Source: Thermogutta terrifontis (GTDB taxonomy: Bacteria; Planctomycetota; Planctomycetia; Pirellulales; Thermoguttaceae). Taken from it: 64,000 nucleotides of DNA. The stretch lies in the NCBI RefSeq assembly GCF_002277955.1, contig NZ_CP018477.1, positions 2,687,206 through 2,751,205 on the forward strand, written 5' to 3'. This document shows, piece after piece, positions 27,079 through 36,041 of the stretch. The notes under the pieces were generated by a model. The model saw nothing but the letters and a program-made list of their open reading frames with translations, was not told the origin of the DNA and made no database searches. Position 1 is the first letter of the stretch, and each line of letters begins with the position of its first letter. A program made the position numbers and the translations under genes.

Positions 27079-28935
27079 TCACCCCGGGTGGGATTGGCCA
27101 TCAGCCGAAGCCGCTGCTGCTGGTGGCTGAGGCGAAGACGGATCCTTCCCCGGGCAGACCAGGGCGATGACTGTGTCGCCGGGCCGGATGTCTGCCAGCG
27201 GAGCATCTGTAACCACGAAAACAACGCCCCCAGTTCGTAGCACAAAGAGAGGATAGGCTTTGTCGCCGTATAACTCTCTGTACTGGGCAAAGTCAAATTC
27301 CTTCGTGATTTTCGTGCTTTTAAACCGCCCACCCTGGTAAAAAATTTCAGTTATCCTCGAATAGGTCAGGTCTTTTCCGAACAGCAGCCGTCCCCTGTGC
27401 TCAGGCGACACAGGATCGCGAGGCTTTTCTTTGGGGGGCAGCCAAGGGAGTTGATAGACTTCCTGCCTGCCAAAGTCCTCCGCGTAAATCATGCAGGCAA
27501 GCGAATTGACTTCGTTGTTGGATGTCACGGCCAGCATCCGCCCCAGTCCCATGTAGTCGATGCTCTCGCGTGTCACTTCCAAAAGGGCGTCGCCATGAAT
27601 GGCAGGAAGCCCAGCCAGGCGGGCGGCGGTGACATTCTGTCTATTGGAGTCCACCAGCACGACCCGGCAATCCTCTCGTTGAAGCACGACTGCAAGTTCA
27701 CGCACCCAGTGACTGGCGCCGACAAACAGGATGCCCTGAGGATTCTCCTGAATCAAATTGAGAAAGCGAGCCAGAGGCGCGGCTAACAATCCGTACACGG
27801 CGGCTGTTCCAAACACGACGAGCAATGTGACAGGCACGAGCTTTTCGGCCCCCTCATACTGGCCCTGGGAAAGAGCCAGCGCTGCTACCGAAGCGACCGC
27901 CATAGCCACAACGCCGCGTGGCGCCATCCCGGCGAGAAACAGTCGCTCATTCCAGCTCAACGTTTTTCCCCAGGTGGACACAAATACTGCTACTGGTCGA
28001 ATGACGAGGATGACCAGTAGTAAAAAGACAACGCTTTGCCATCCCAGTCCTTGAAGATACTCCCATCGGATGCGAGCTGCCAAAACGACGAACAAAACAG
28101 ATATGAGCAAAACGGTTAAGGCTTCCTTGAACTCCAGCAGTTGGCGGATGGCGAATTTGTGCTGATTGGCCACAACCATACCCGTGACGGTCACCGCCAA
28201 AAGGCCTGATTCACGACACAGGGTGTTCGCAAGGACAAATGCCACCAGCGTCAGCATAAGGGAAATCGGATTTGTCAAGAAGTCGGGAATCCAAAATCGG
28301 GCAAAGGCAGCCACCATCACGAAACCCATCGCAATCCCCACACCGAATCCTGCAAGCAGGGTTTGAATCAGTCGGATCCCGATTTCCCAGACGCCAGCAT
28401 TGAGGCTCTGCTGTTCGAGAGCTGCGAAAACAAGAACTGCCAGAATGGCCCCCAGTGGATCAATGAGGATGCCTTCCCACTTAAGAAGTGAGGCTACCCG
28501 ACCGCGCAGACGGAGGTGCCGCAGGATAGGACCAATCACGGTTGGGCCGGTGACGGTCAGAATGCATGCAAGAAGGGCCGCCACCGGCCAGGTCAACCCC
28601 AGAACCAATCGACCGGCAACGGCCAGAAGTCCCCATGTGACGGCCGCTCCAATTGTCATCAAACGACCAAAGACCCCGCCAATTCCCCGGAGCTCGCGGA
28701 AACGCAGGTTGAGCCCTCCGTCAAAGAGGATCAATCCTACCGCGAGAGCGATGAACGGCCGGATCAATTCACCGAAGACCTCGTCGGGATGCAAGAGTCC
28801 CAGAACGGGGCCGGCAAGGGTCCCCAGACCAAGGAGCAAAACGATTGCAGGAATACGCAGCCGCCACGCCAACCATTGTCCCAAGCCGCCGAGAGCGACA
28901 ATCGTGGTTATTTCAACAATCGATTCGTCAGCCAA
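27079..28935 (-). CDS. Cation:proton antiporter (CPA family) with RCK/TrkA domains
   Basis: 618 residues. About twelve hydrophobic helices occupy residues 1-390 (FGELIRPFIALAVGLILFDGGLNL, ACILTVTGPTVIGPILR, WEGILIDPLGAILAVLVF). A cytosolic Rossmann-like domain follows (ILFVGASHWVRELAVVLQREDCRVVLVDSNRQN), then a TrkA-C-like end (FVLRTGGVVFVVTDAPLADIRPGDTVIALV). The nucleotide loop is GASHWV rather than GxGxxG, so binding may be altered. I chose TTG 28935 because AGGAAG lies 7 nt upstream. The frame is open to GTG 28977, which has no ribosome site. It likely exchanges Na+ or K+ for H+. Confidence 0.85.
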   Translation of the reverse strand: MADESIVEITTIVALGGLGQWLAWRLRIPAIVLLLGLGTLAGPVLGLLHPDEVFGELIRPFIALAVGLILFDGGLNLRFRELRGIGGVFGRLMTIGAAVTWGLLAVAGRLVLGLTWPVAALLACILTVTGPTVIGPILRHLRLRGRVASLLKWEGILIDPLGAILAVLVFAALEQQSLNAGVWEIGIRLIQTLLAGFGVGIAMGFVMVAAFARFWIPDFLTNPISLMLTLVAFVLANTLCRESGLLAVTVTGMVVANQHKFAIRQLLEFKEALTVLLISVLFVVLAARIRWEYLQGLGWQSVVFLLLVILVIRPVAVFVSTWGKTLSWNERLFLAGMAPRGVVAMAVASVAALALSQGQYEGAEKLVPVTLLVVFGTAAVYGLLAAPLARFLNLIQENPQGILFVGASHWVRELAVVLQREDCRVVLVDSNRQNVTAARLAGLPAIHGDALLEVTRESIDYMGLGRMLAVTSNNEVNSLACMIYAEDFGRQEVYQLPWLPPKEKPRDPVSPEHRGRLLFGKDLTYSRITEIFYQGGRFKSTKITKEFDFAQYRELYGDKAYPLFVLRTGGVVFVVTDAPLADIRPGDTVIALVCPGKDPSSPQPPAAAASADGQSHPG

Positions 28936-29229
28936 CGGTTGCTTCCTTTCTAAATGGCAAGGGATAGTTGAAAACACATACTCGATGGCGGCCTCCCCCT
29001 GCTCTGTAGGATTATTCTAGATTCAGCTTTTCAAGCGCTTCCTGGTTGGCAGATCGCATGACAAAAGCAAACGCTGGAGCGTTGTCCGAACGGTTCTCCC
29101 GGACGGATCACCAAACCTAAATACCCAATCTTGTCTGCTTGCGGAAAAACCGCTCGATACCAAACCAATATCACCGGCCTGACAGTCGCAATTCAAAAAC
29201 GCTGCCGTGGCTTGTGCTGGCAAGGTCGT

Positions 29230-30678
29230 TCACTTCGGCTCAAATCCCGGTCGGATTGTGCCATCATAGTCGATGAGGGGACGAGGATTAGCAACCCGCC
29301 CCAGCGGACGGCAACCGGGTCCTATCCCGTCACGGCCAAGGTCCTGATCCATTTCGGCCATCAGTTTTTCCAGCCTGGCGACGATCTCGGGATGTTCGGC
29401 TGCCACGTTGCGAGACTCGCCGATGTCTTCTCGCAGGTTATAGAGTTCGGGCTTGCCCTTTGCATTAGGTGCGACCCGCAACTTCCAGTCGCCATGACGA
29501 ACACCTTCCAGGACCAGTCCCCTGAAATAGTAGAATGTCTCGTGTGCCGGCCTTCCGTCTGCCTCGCCGGTCAAATGCGGCCAGATGTTGATTCCGTCTA
29601 ATCTGCGGTCCTGTGGAAGCGGAACACCGGCCAGGTAGGCGAACGTGGGCAGAACGTCGAACATGCCCACAATCACGTCTGTGCTCGTTCCTGGCGGAAT
29701 TTGGCCCGGCCACCAGGCAATCGCCGGAACTCGAATTCCGCCCTCCCAGGTGCTTCCTTTAAATCCACGTAAGGGACGATTCACGGCCCGTTGCGTGCCA
29801 CCATTGTCACTTACCAACAGGACAAGGGTTTTTCGATCCAGCCCGGTTTCCCGAAGCGTGTCGAGCACCTGTCCCACGCTCCAGTCCACTTCCTCAACCC
29901 AGTCCGAGTAAATCCCGTGCGGCGAGCGTCCCGCCCATTTTTTGCCTGGGTAGATCGGAAAGTGCACGGCGTTGTGAGCAAGGTACAGGAAAAACGGTCG
30001 GTCCTGATTGTCACGAATGAATCTTACCGCCTCCTTGGTGTACAGCTCCACGAGGGCCTGCTGATCGTCAGGCAGCACACGTTTGATCACCGTGTTGTTC
30101 CGCATGAGTGGCAGGGGAGGTTGTCCCTTTTGGCCAGGGCGAGGTTTGGGAAGCGGCTCGCCGAGGCTGCTCTTCACCCCATCTTCCGCGGGTCCCATGT
30201 CATTGGAATACGGGAGTCCAAAATACTCATCGAACCCTTGCTGGAGCGGCAAAAATTCCGGTTGATCTCCGAGATGTCACTTGCCGATCAGAGCCGTTCT
30301 GTAACCAGCAGATTTGAGGAGTTCGGCAACGGTTACTTCTTCTGGTGCCAAACCCACTGGGTCGGCCGGAAAGAGCACATGGGGAATAGGCAGAGCACGT
30401 TTCGCATAACTCCCCGTCATCAGGGCAGCGCGTGATGGAGAGCACACAGGCGCGGCATAAAATGAGGTGAGTTTACGGCCTTCCGCGGCCATCCGGTCAA
30501 GATGAGGGGTTCGATTGATCTCCGATCCGAATGGCCCAATGTCTGCATAACCCAGGTCGTCGATGTTGATAACGATGAAGTTGGGCCGTTCTGGACGCCC
30601 TTGTTCGCTCGCTGCGGCGAGCAACGAGTTGGCGACAAACGCGAAGCAGCTAGCCCAGAGCAGTAAACGTTGGTACAT
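29230..30678 (-). pseudogene. Sulfatase gene interrupted by an in-frame TGA at the KWHLG motif
   Basis: Full-length (482 codons) formylglycine-type sulfatase with a signal peptide and a GGGAGG ribosome site before ATG 30678. The N-terminal metal motif is PNFIVINIDDLGYADIG, and the Cys to be converted to formylglycine is Cys79 in CSPSR. Codon 134 (30279-30277) is TGA and sits exactly where family members have Trp in GK-W-HLG. Reading continues in the same frame as HLGDQPEFLPLQQGFDEYFGLPYSNDMG through LAHNAVHFPIYPGKKWAG and SDNGGTQ to a normal C-terminus. A single TGG to TGA change explains it: pseudogene, readthrough or sequence error. Other genes here use TGA as stop. Confidence 0.85.
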
Positions 30679-30908
30679 CGGTAAGCCTCCCACTAGATAA
30701 ACGTTCGCACGACCCTTTATTTTGGAACCCCATTCTGAGGCACAATTTGGTTTTGGACAACCCTGTCCGTTGACGCCTCTCCATGTCAAGGCGGGCTTCC
30801 CCCACAAGTATAATGGTTGAATGGACGCCTGGGAAACGCAAACGTTTCGCTCTGAATGCTGCAATTATGGCAATTTTAGGCCAAGAATAAAGGGACTCTC
30901 GTTAATAC

Positions 30909-31529
30909 ATGACTGACTCACATCGCCGAGAGCTTGTCCTGGCAAGTCAATCTCCGCGCAGAAGAGAACTGCTAGAGCAATTGGGCATCCCCTTCCGTGT
31001 TGTTCCACCCGACGACTCTGCCGAGTGCGGCATTTGCAGCGGCGAAAATCCCGCCCAATTTGCCGCCAGAATGGCATTTCAGAAGGCCCGGAATGTTGCC
31101 CAGAAGGTAGGACGTGGCTTAATCCTCGGATGCGATACCGTGGTGGAATGTAAGGGGCAACTTGTTGGAAAACCCCGTGACATGGACCATGCCCGAGAGA
31201 TATTGCATCTGCTGCGGGGCACCGAGCATCGTGTGTTCACGGGAGTATGTCTCTGGGATTATCCGGATTGTTCCCCTGACATCCGCGTGGCCTGCACCCG
31301 GCTTATGATGGATTTCATCCCGGATGACGCGATTGAAGAATACCTGCGGACCGGTTTGTGGGAGGGAAAAGCGGGGGCCTTCGGGTACCAGGACCGCTTG
31401 GGATGGCTGAAAATCCTTGAGGGAAGTGAGAGTAATGTCGTGGGGCTGCCGCTCGAACTTCTCCAAGAAATGCTCGCGGCGGTGGAAGAAACGGGAAAAC
31501 AAAGATCCCCGGGTGCACCTGATAACTAG
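30909..31529 (+). CDS. maf: Maf-family nucleotide pyrophosphatase
   Basis: 206 residues. The family opening LVLASQSPRRRELLEQLG is present. It is followed by FQKARNVAQKVGRGLILGCDTVVECKGQLVGKP, containing the catalytic Asp in CDTVV, then REILHLLRGTEHRVFTGV and the closing EGKAGAFGYQDRLGWLKILEGSESNVVGLPLELL. Maf proteins hydrolyse non-canonical or surplus nucleotides (dTTP/UTP, m7GTP or CTP) in the cytoplasm. Subclass cannot be fixed by eye. It starts 230 nt from the divergent sulfatase gene; the ribosome site is weak. Confidence 0.93.
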   Translation: MTDSHRRELVLASQSPRRRELLEQLGIPFRVVPPDDSAECGICSGENPAQFAARMAFQKARNVAQKVGRGLILGCDTVVECKGQLVGKPRDMDHAREILHLLRGTEHRVFTGVCLWDYPDCSPDIRVACTRLMMDFIPDDAIEEYLRTGLWEGKAGAFGYQDRLGWLKILEGSESNVVGLPLELLQEMLAAVEETGKQRSPGAPDN

Positions 31530-31904
31530 GGACTCACCAGTTGGGACTGACCCGCGGACTATTGGCTGAAGTACTGGAGCCACCTGGGTAAGAGCAGAGA
31601 AACGTGGCAGGGAAAGTAGGCAAACTCCCTGCCACGTTGGTACGGCTCAAAGGAAAATGATCCTATGATCCTACCTCCATCTGCGCTAAGTGCCCCGGCT
31701 CAGCCGATCTGATGATAAATGGTGCGGCAGGCCGAAACTCAACACACATCCTTTCCCGCAGACGCTCCCGCGGAAAGGACGTAAAGACTTCTGACCGTGG
31801 ACAGCACCACTTAGCCGCCCGGTGATTGCCACTACGTTTCTCCAGCGGCAGTTACGCGCTAACGGCGTTCAACAGTTTCGGCGATCGCAGGCGACTCGGG
31901 CGAC
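31530..31904. other. Intergenic stretch with a perfect hairpin
   Basis: About 375 bases between maf and the convergent HU-like gene. It contains the inverted repeat at 31601-31638 and nothing else recognised. Confidence 0.45.
31601..31638. repeat. Perfect 13-bp inverted repeat between convergent genes
   Basis: Arms AACGTGGCAGGGA (31601-31613) and TCCCTGCCACGTT (31626-31638) flank a 12-nt loop. No T-run follows on either strand. It could be a transcription boundary for both convergent genes (maf and HU-like), but it is not a canonical rho-independent terminator. Confidence 0.6.
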
Positions 31905-32231
31905 TCAGACCATCTCTTTGAGTTGCTTCAATGCCCGAATGCGAACCACGTTCCGGGCAGGTTTCGCGGGGATCGTGATGATCTCATCCGGCTTGCCGGG
32001 CTTGGGCATCTGACGGGCAGGCGTCGGCTTGGTTTTGGCCTTCTTGATCTTCAGCAAGCCGGGGAGTACGAATGCTCCCGGTCCGCGAGGGCTCAGGGCT
32101 TTTTTCACTTCCTCGGTGAGGGCGTTCAATACCGCCTCCACATCGGCTTTCTTAAGACCGGTCGCTTCTGCCAGAGCCTTCACGAGCTGTGTTTTGGTGA
32201 GGGGCTTCTTCTCAGCGGTGTCCTTTGCCAT
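31905..32231 (-). CDS. HU/IHF-family nucleoid DNA-binding protein
   Basis: 108 residues. The HU dimerisation helices are seen in LTKTQLVKALAEATGLKKADVEAVLNALTEEVKKAL. The beta-arm region is unusual: FVLPGLLKIKKAKTKPTPARQMPKPGKPDEIITIPAKPARNVVRIRALKQLKEMV, rich in Lys and Pro. It is longer than the usual 90 residues by an extended N-terminal acidic/basic leader. AGGAGG lies 11 nt before ATG 32231. It compacts or bends DNA in the nucleoid. Confidence 0.85.
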   Translation of the reverse strand: MAKDTAEKKPLTKTQLVKALAEATGLKKADVEAVLNALTEEVKKALSPRGPGAFVLPGLLKIKKAKTKPTPARQMPKPGKPDEIITIPAKPARNVVRIRALKQLKEMV

Positions 32232-32608
32232 ACGCCACGTACCTCCTAAACCATGCGATCCACGATGCGAACCAAATCCGTCCGTCCTACGTCCCGCAAC
32301 CGCGGGCTCCAGCCACGTTTGTCATGATTAGACCGAATTTTTCCAAGATTTCAAGATGGGAACCTGCAAAAATCCCCGAAAAAACGCCCTTTCGGAGGCA
32401 ACGCACCACCATCTTGTCCAAAAGCATCGGCTAACTTCCCCGGCTTGTGCAGTTTTTCGGCGTTTTTTCCGCGAAAAGCCCGTTCAGGTGCCCGACACGT
32501 GGACTATGGACGAACGAGTGACTTTCCCTCGGGTTTCGCTCGTGTAGCGACACATCCCAGGGACGGCCTCAGCGGTTAACCCCCTGGCAGTCACTCAGCA
32601 GGGTTTTT
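32232..32608. other. Intergenic stretch, no gene seen
   Basis: About 375 bases upstream of the HU-like gene and downstream of the radical SAM gene, both on the minus strand. Nothing was recognised except the expected HU-like promoter region. Confidence 0.4.
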
Positions 32609-33739
32609 CTAATAAGGCTGAAAAGGAACTTCCGTGTCGGAGAAAAACACGCAGTCCGGTTCGGGGGCGAGATAATCTCCGGTCACCGCATACGACCGAG
32701 CCCTGCTGCCGCCACACACGTAGCGGTACCGACAAACGCCGCACTTTCCGCCAAGCAGATTCGGATTGCGGAGCGCCCGAAAGACCTCGTGCTCCTGGTA
32801 CGTCTTGACAATCGAGTCTTTGGGGAAACGCCCGCACTGGATAGGCAAGAAACCGGCAGGGTAAATCTCTCCCGTATGGCCCACAAACATGATTCCTTTG
32901 CCATCGCCGACACCTAGCGTAAGGCGTTTCGCCAGTTGAACTGCCCTGGGTGAAACCTTCTCCTCCGGGAGGTGGCGCAGCTCTTCCAGAACGAACCGGC
33001 GGTAATGCGGTGCCTCCGTGGTCTTAATCGCATACGGGCGAGTCTGAGCCTGTTCCCACAGTATTTTGAACACCTGTTCGTATTCCTCTGGTGCAATCCG
33101 CTGTTCAAACGCGCCACGGCCGACAGGAACCAGGAAAAACACAGACCACATGTGGATTCCCTGGTCATTCAGCAACTCGGCCATCGCCTCCACCTGGCCG
33201 ACGTTTCGCTTGGTGATCGTGGTGTTAACCTGGAGGTAGAATCCCAAATCTCGCCCGGCCGCCAGAATCTCCATCGTGCGGTCAAAACTACCCTGCCAGC
33301 CGCGAAAGGCATCGTGAGTCGCCGCGTCGGCACCGTCCAGACTCACTCCCAGTGCCGTCACCCCAGCATCTTTTGCTCGTTTCAGAGCACTGGCAGTTGC
33401 TAGCGGAGTTGCCGACGGCGTCAAAGCCACATTGAGACCGCACTCCTTGGCGAAGGCGATCAGGTCAAAGATGTCGGGACGCTTAAGCGGGTCGCCTCCA
33501 GTGAAGACGATGTTCGGCTTTTTAGGAAACAGCGAGGCTTCCCGAATGAGGGCCTGCGCCTCGTCAGAAGACAGCTCCTCGGGATGCGCGGATGGCTGTG
33601 CCGAGGCTCGGCAGTGCTTGCACACCAGGTCGCAAGCCTGGGTAACTTCATAGTAGAGCATGAGCGGGCTGTGCTGGATATCTTTCCAGGAATAGTCCGC
33701 GAATCGCTGTGTAAACTGGGGGGCTGTAGATTGGGTCAT
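32609..33739 (-). CDS. Radical SAM/SPASM protein, TIGR04053-like
   Basis: 376 residues from ATG 33739, with GGAAG 7 nt upstream; the frame is open to 33766. The radical SAM cluster Cys36-x3-Cys40-x2-Cys43 lies in CDLVCKHC. SAM-binding GGDP occurs in NIVFTGGDPLKRPDIFDLI, then TPSATPLAT and VSLDGADAATHDAFRG, an exact echo of the TIGR04053 pattern. A SPASM-type domain with extra Cys closes it (GGKCGVCRYRYVCGGSRARSYAV...PDC). Related enzymes modify peptides or heme precursors (AhbD/NirJ). No precursor peptide or heme gene lies next to it, so the substrate is open. Confidence 0.88.
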   Translation of the reverse strand: MTQSTAPQFTQRFADYSWKDIQHSPLMLYYEVTQACDLVCKHCRASAQPSAHPEELSSDEAQALIREASLFPKKPNIVFTGGDPLKRPDIFDLIAFAKECGLNVALTPSATPLATASALKRAKDAGVTALGVSLDGADAATHDAFRGWQGSFDRTMEILAAGRDLGFYLQVNTTITKRNVGQVEAMAELLNDQGIHMWSVFFLVPVGRGAFEQRIAPEEYEQVFKILWEQAQTRPYAIKTTEAPHYRRFVLEELRHLPEEKVSPRAVQLAKRLTLGVGDGKGIMFVGHTGEIYPAGFLPIQCGRFPKDSIVKTYQEHEVFRALRNPNLLGGKCGVCRYRYVCGGSRARSYAVTGDYLAPEPDCVFFSDTEVPFQPY

Positions 33740-34149
33740 TGCGTAACTTCCGAACCCAAAACGCAATATGGGCCACAGAGTTGGGTAGTTCCTTTACGGA
33801 ATTTTAGCTGCCGTCCTCGAATCGGAAAGTCGATTTTCTCAGGCAAACCAATGTGTCGCAAAGACTAAAGCGAGTCGGAACAGAGCGTTTGTTTCCTTTG
33901 CTATTTCCGGCAGGAGAGGTTCCGGCCGCGTCGGGTGCGCCCATTGCCTTCCCAGTACCATCCAAGGTTCCTTTACGCAATAATATGACCGGTCCTGAAA
34001 CATGACGCGATGCCGCGTCCGTTGAGGGGGTCCATAACTTCGTGCGCTCGGATCGCTTCAGTGCGGACCGTTGCGAAACAGTCTCGCGACAGAAGTAGGA
34101 TCCGCGCCAGGTTACTTGAGTGCGAAGGTATTCTTTGGGGAGGTGGACC
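33740..34149. promoter_or_regulatory. Divergent intergenic region
   Basis: 410 bases between the radical SAM gene (minus) and the DUF4091 gene (plus). Both promoters must lie here. No operator-like dyad or RNA structure stood out. Confidence 0.35.
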
Positions 34150-35907
34150 ATGAAAGCACATCAATCTCGTCGCTGGATTGTCAGTTGCTCGCCAACCTGC
34201 GTGGCGATCTTGAGTAGTTTCGTGTGGATTACACTCTATGGATCACTCCTGGCGGAACTAACTGTTTGGGTGGAAACGGCGACGCGATGCTTGTGCCGCG
34301 AGGACCTGCCCCCGCAACGTCCCGCGCGTCACATCGAGGTGGCCGCGGCCAGAAATGAGTGGGTTGGTTTTCAGGTCTTCATGCGAAGTTCCCAGCCGGT
34401 TCCGCAAATCGAACTTGTTATTACGGCCCCGAAAGGACCTCAGGACGCGACGATAACCCCGTCGAATTTTCGAGTATATCGCGAGCATCAAATCCATATC
34501 GTCAACGGGACACATCGCAACGAGGCCTTTCGCCCCGGTTGGTATCCCGATCCCCTTATCCCGAGCCGCGATCCCGTAAAGGACGTTCCACTTCGGGGTA
34601 AGTACCAGGCCTTTCCTTTTGATTTACCCGCTGACGAAACACACGGATTCTATGTGGATCTCTTTATCCCTCCAGGAACGCCGCCCGGAAAATACGCGGG
34701 AAAAGTTACGGTCCGGGGCAGCGGCGTTAACCAAGTTGACATTCCTTTGTCAATAGAGGTCTGGGACTTCACCCTTCCCAGTACACCGGCGCTCGTGACA
34801 GCGTTCGGCTCACCGTCGCAGCGAATGCGTTCTTACTATGCCAAGCGTGCCCGATCAGGGAAGGAGTCACCACCGGAAAATTGGGAAGAAGTGGACCGTC
34901 AATGTGCCGCGCTGGTCAGCGAACATCGTATGAATGCTTATCCACCGTCAGAGTGGCTCGCACTGCAACGAAATGACAAGGGGTACCAGTTGCCTGATGA
35001 GAGCATCGCCCAGCTTAGGGAATGGATTGATCGTTATCACGTCAACGCGGTTCAAATTCCTTCGCCGGTGGGCAGGGTCAAAGATCCCGCGGAGTCGCCG
35101 GAGGATTTAAGGACGTGGCTGGCAGCCTGGGACAAAGCCATCACAGAAATCGCACGCCCTCACGTAATCTTCTACATCTACCTCAAAGATGAACCCAATG
35201 ACCCGGAGGCGTACGAGTTCGTTCGTCACTGGGGCAAGCCGATTCGTGCGGCGCAGACCAAAGTGAAGGTGCTTGTCGTGGAACAAACTCTGACACAGGA
35301 CCCGGCCTGGGGCGATCTTTATGGTGCCGTCGATATATGGTGTTCCCTGTTTCCGCTTTACGATGAAGCGACCGCCAAGCAGCGGCAAGCGCTCGGGGAG
35401 ATTATGTGGGCATACACGGCGCTTTGCCAGGGAAAGCGAAAATCGCCCTGGTGGCACATCGACTATCCACTCCTCCATTATCGTGTGCCGTCCTGGATTT
35501 CATGGCGATTCGGAATCACAGGATTGCTTTACTGGGGCGGGATGAGTTATTGGGATCAGGTGGAGGATCCTTGGACGGACGCCAACACATACAGACCTGG
35601 TCCTGCCGATCGACCGTTAACCTTCAACGGCGAAGGAACACTCGTGTATCCTGCCAGACCGTGCGGCTATGAAGGTATCGTCCCCTCCTTGCGACTAAAG
35701 GCGCTGCGAGACTCAATTGAGGATTACGAGTATTTGGAGATCTTACGCCGGGCGGGTAAGGCCGACCTTGCTCAACGTCTTGTTCTGTCGCTGACTCCCA
35801 GTTGGTTCGAGTGGTCGGAAACACCGGAGGATTATGAAGAGGCTCGGCGAAAACTCGCGGAGTTGATTCTCACGTTGCCGCCTGAAACCCGCAATGCCAC
35901 CCGGTGA
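34150..35907 (+). CDS. Secreted DUF4091 / GH123-like glycan protein
   Basis: 585 residues from ATG 34150, with GGGGAGGTGG just upstream; the frame is open to 34120. A signal peptide (CVAILSSFVWITLYGSLLAE) is followed by a beta-sandwich (VETATRCLCREDLPP...ARNEWVGFQVFM). A TIM-barrel-like region of the DUF4091 type then follows, with motif IFYIYLKDEPNDPEAYEFVRHWG. The DEPN segment is where GH123-type beta-N-acetylgalactosaminidases carry the catalytic Asp-Glu pair. The C-terminus (LRLKALRDSIEDYEYLEILR) is the DUF4091 signature. Probably hydrolyses an N-acetylhexosamine-containing glycan outside the cell. Confidence 0.85.
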   Translation: MKAHQSRRWIVSCSPTCVAILSSFVWITLYGSLLAELTVWVETATRCLCREDLPPQRPARHIEVAAARNEWVGFQVFMRSSQPVPQIELVITAPKGPQDATITPSNFRVYREHQIHIVNGTHRNEAFRPGWYPDPLIPSRDPVKDVPLRGKYQAFPFDLPADETHGFYVDLFIPPGTPPGKYAGKVTVRGSGVNQVDIPLSIEVWDFTLPSTPALVTAFGSPSQRMRSYYAKRARSGKESPPENWEEVDRQCAALVSEHRMNAYPPSEWLALQRNDKGYQLPDESIAQLREWIDRYHVNAVQIPSPVGRVKDPAESPEDLRTWLAAWDKAITEIARPHVIFYIYLKDEPNDPEAYEFVRHWGKPIRAAQTKVKVLVVEQTLTQDPAWGDLYGAVDIWCSLFPLYDEATAKQRQALGEIMWAYTALCQGKRKSPWWHIDYPLLHYRVPSWISWRFGITGLLYWGGMSYWDQVEDPWTDANTYRPGPADRPLTFNGEGTLVYPARPCGYEGIVPSLRLKALRDSIEDYEYLEILRRAGKADLAQRLVLSLTPSWFEWSETPEDYEEARRKLAELILTLPPETRNATR

Positions 35908-36041
35908 TGGCGCGTCGAGGCGGGTGTTCTCCTTTGAGCACTCGAAGAAAATCACCGATTCAACCCTGGATTAGACTGCGGCCCCGCATCCATGCCCGAC
36001 GTACAGCCTGCCCCGGACCGCAGCCGAGCATTGGCGGTTCG

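Noticed and set aside
30252-30279. Frameshift in the sulfatase
   Set aside because: Both halves are in the same frame; only a TGA codon separates them, so a frameshift is not needed.
30277-30279. TGA as selenocysteine
   Set aside because: The site is Trp in the family, no downstream SECIS-like hairpin was obvious, and a Cys homologue is not expected at this position.
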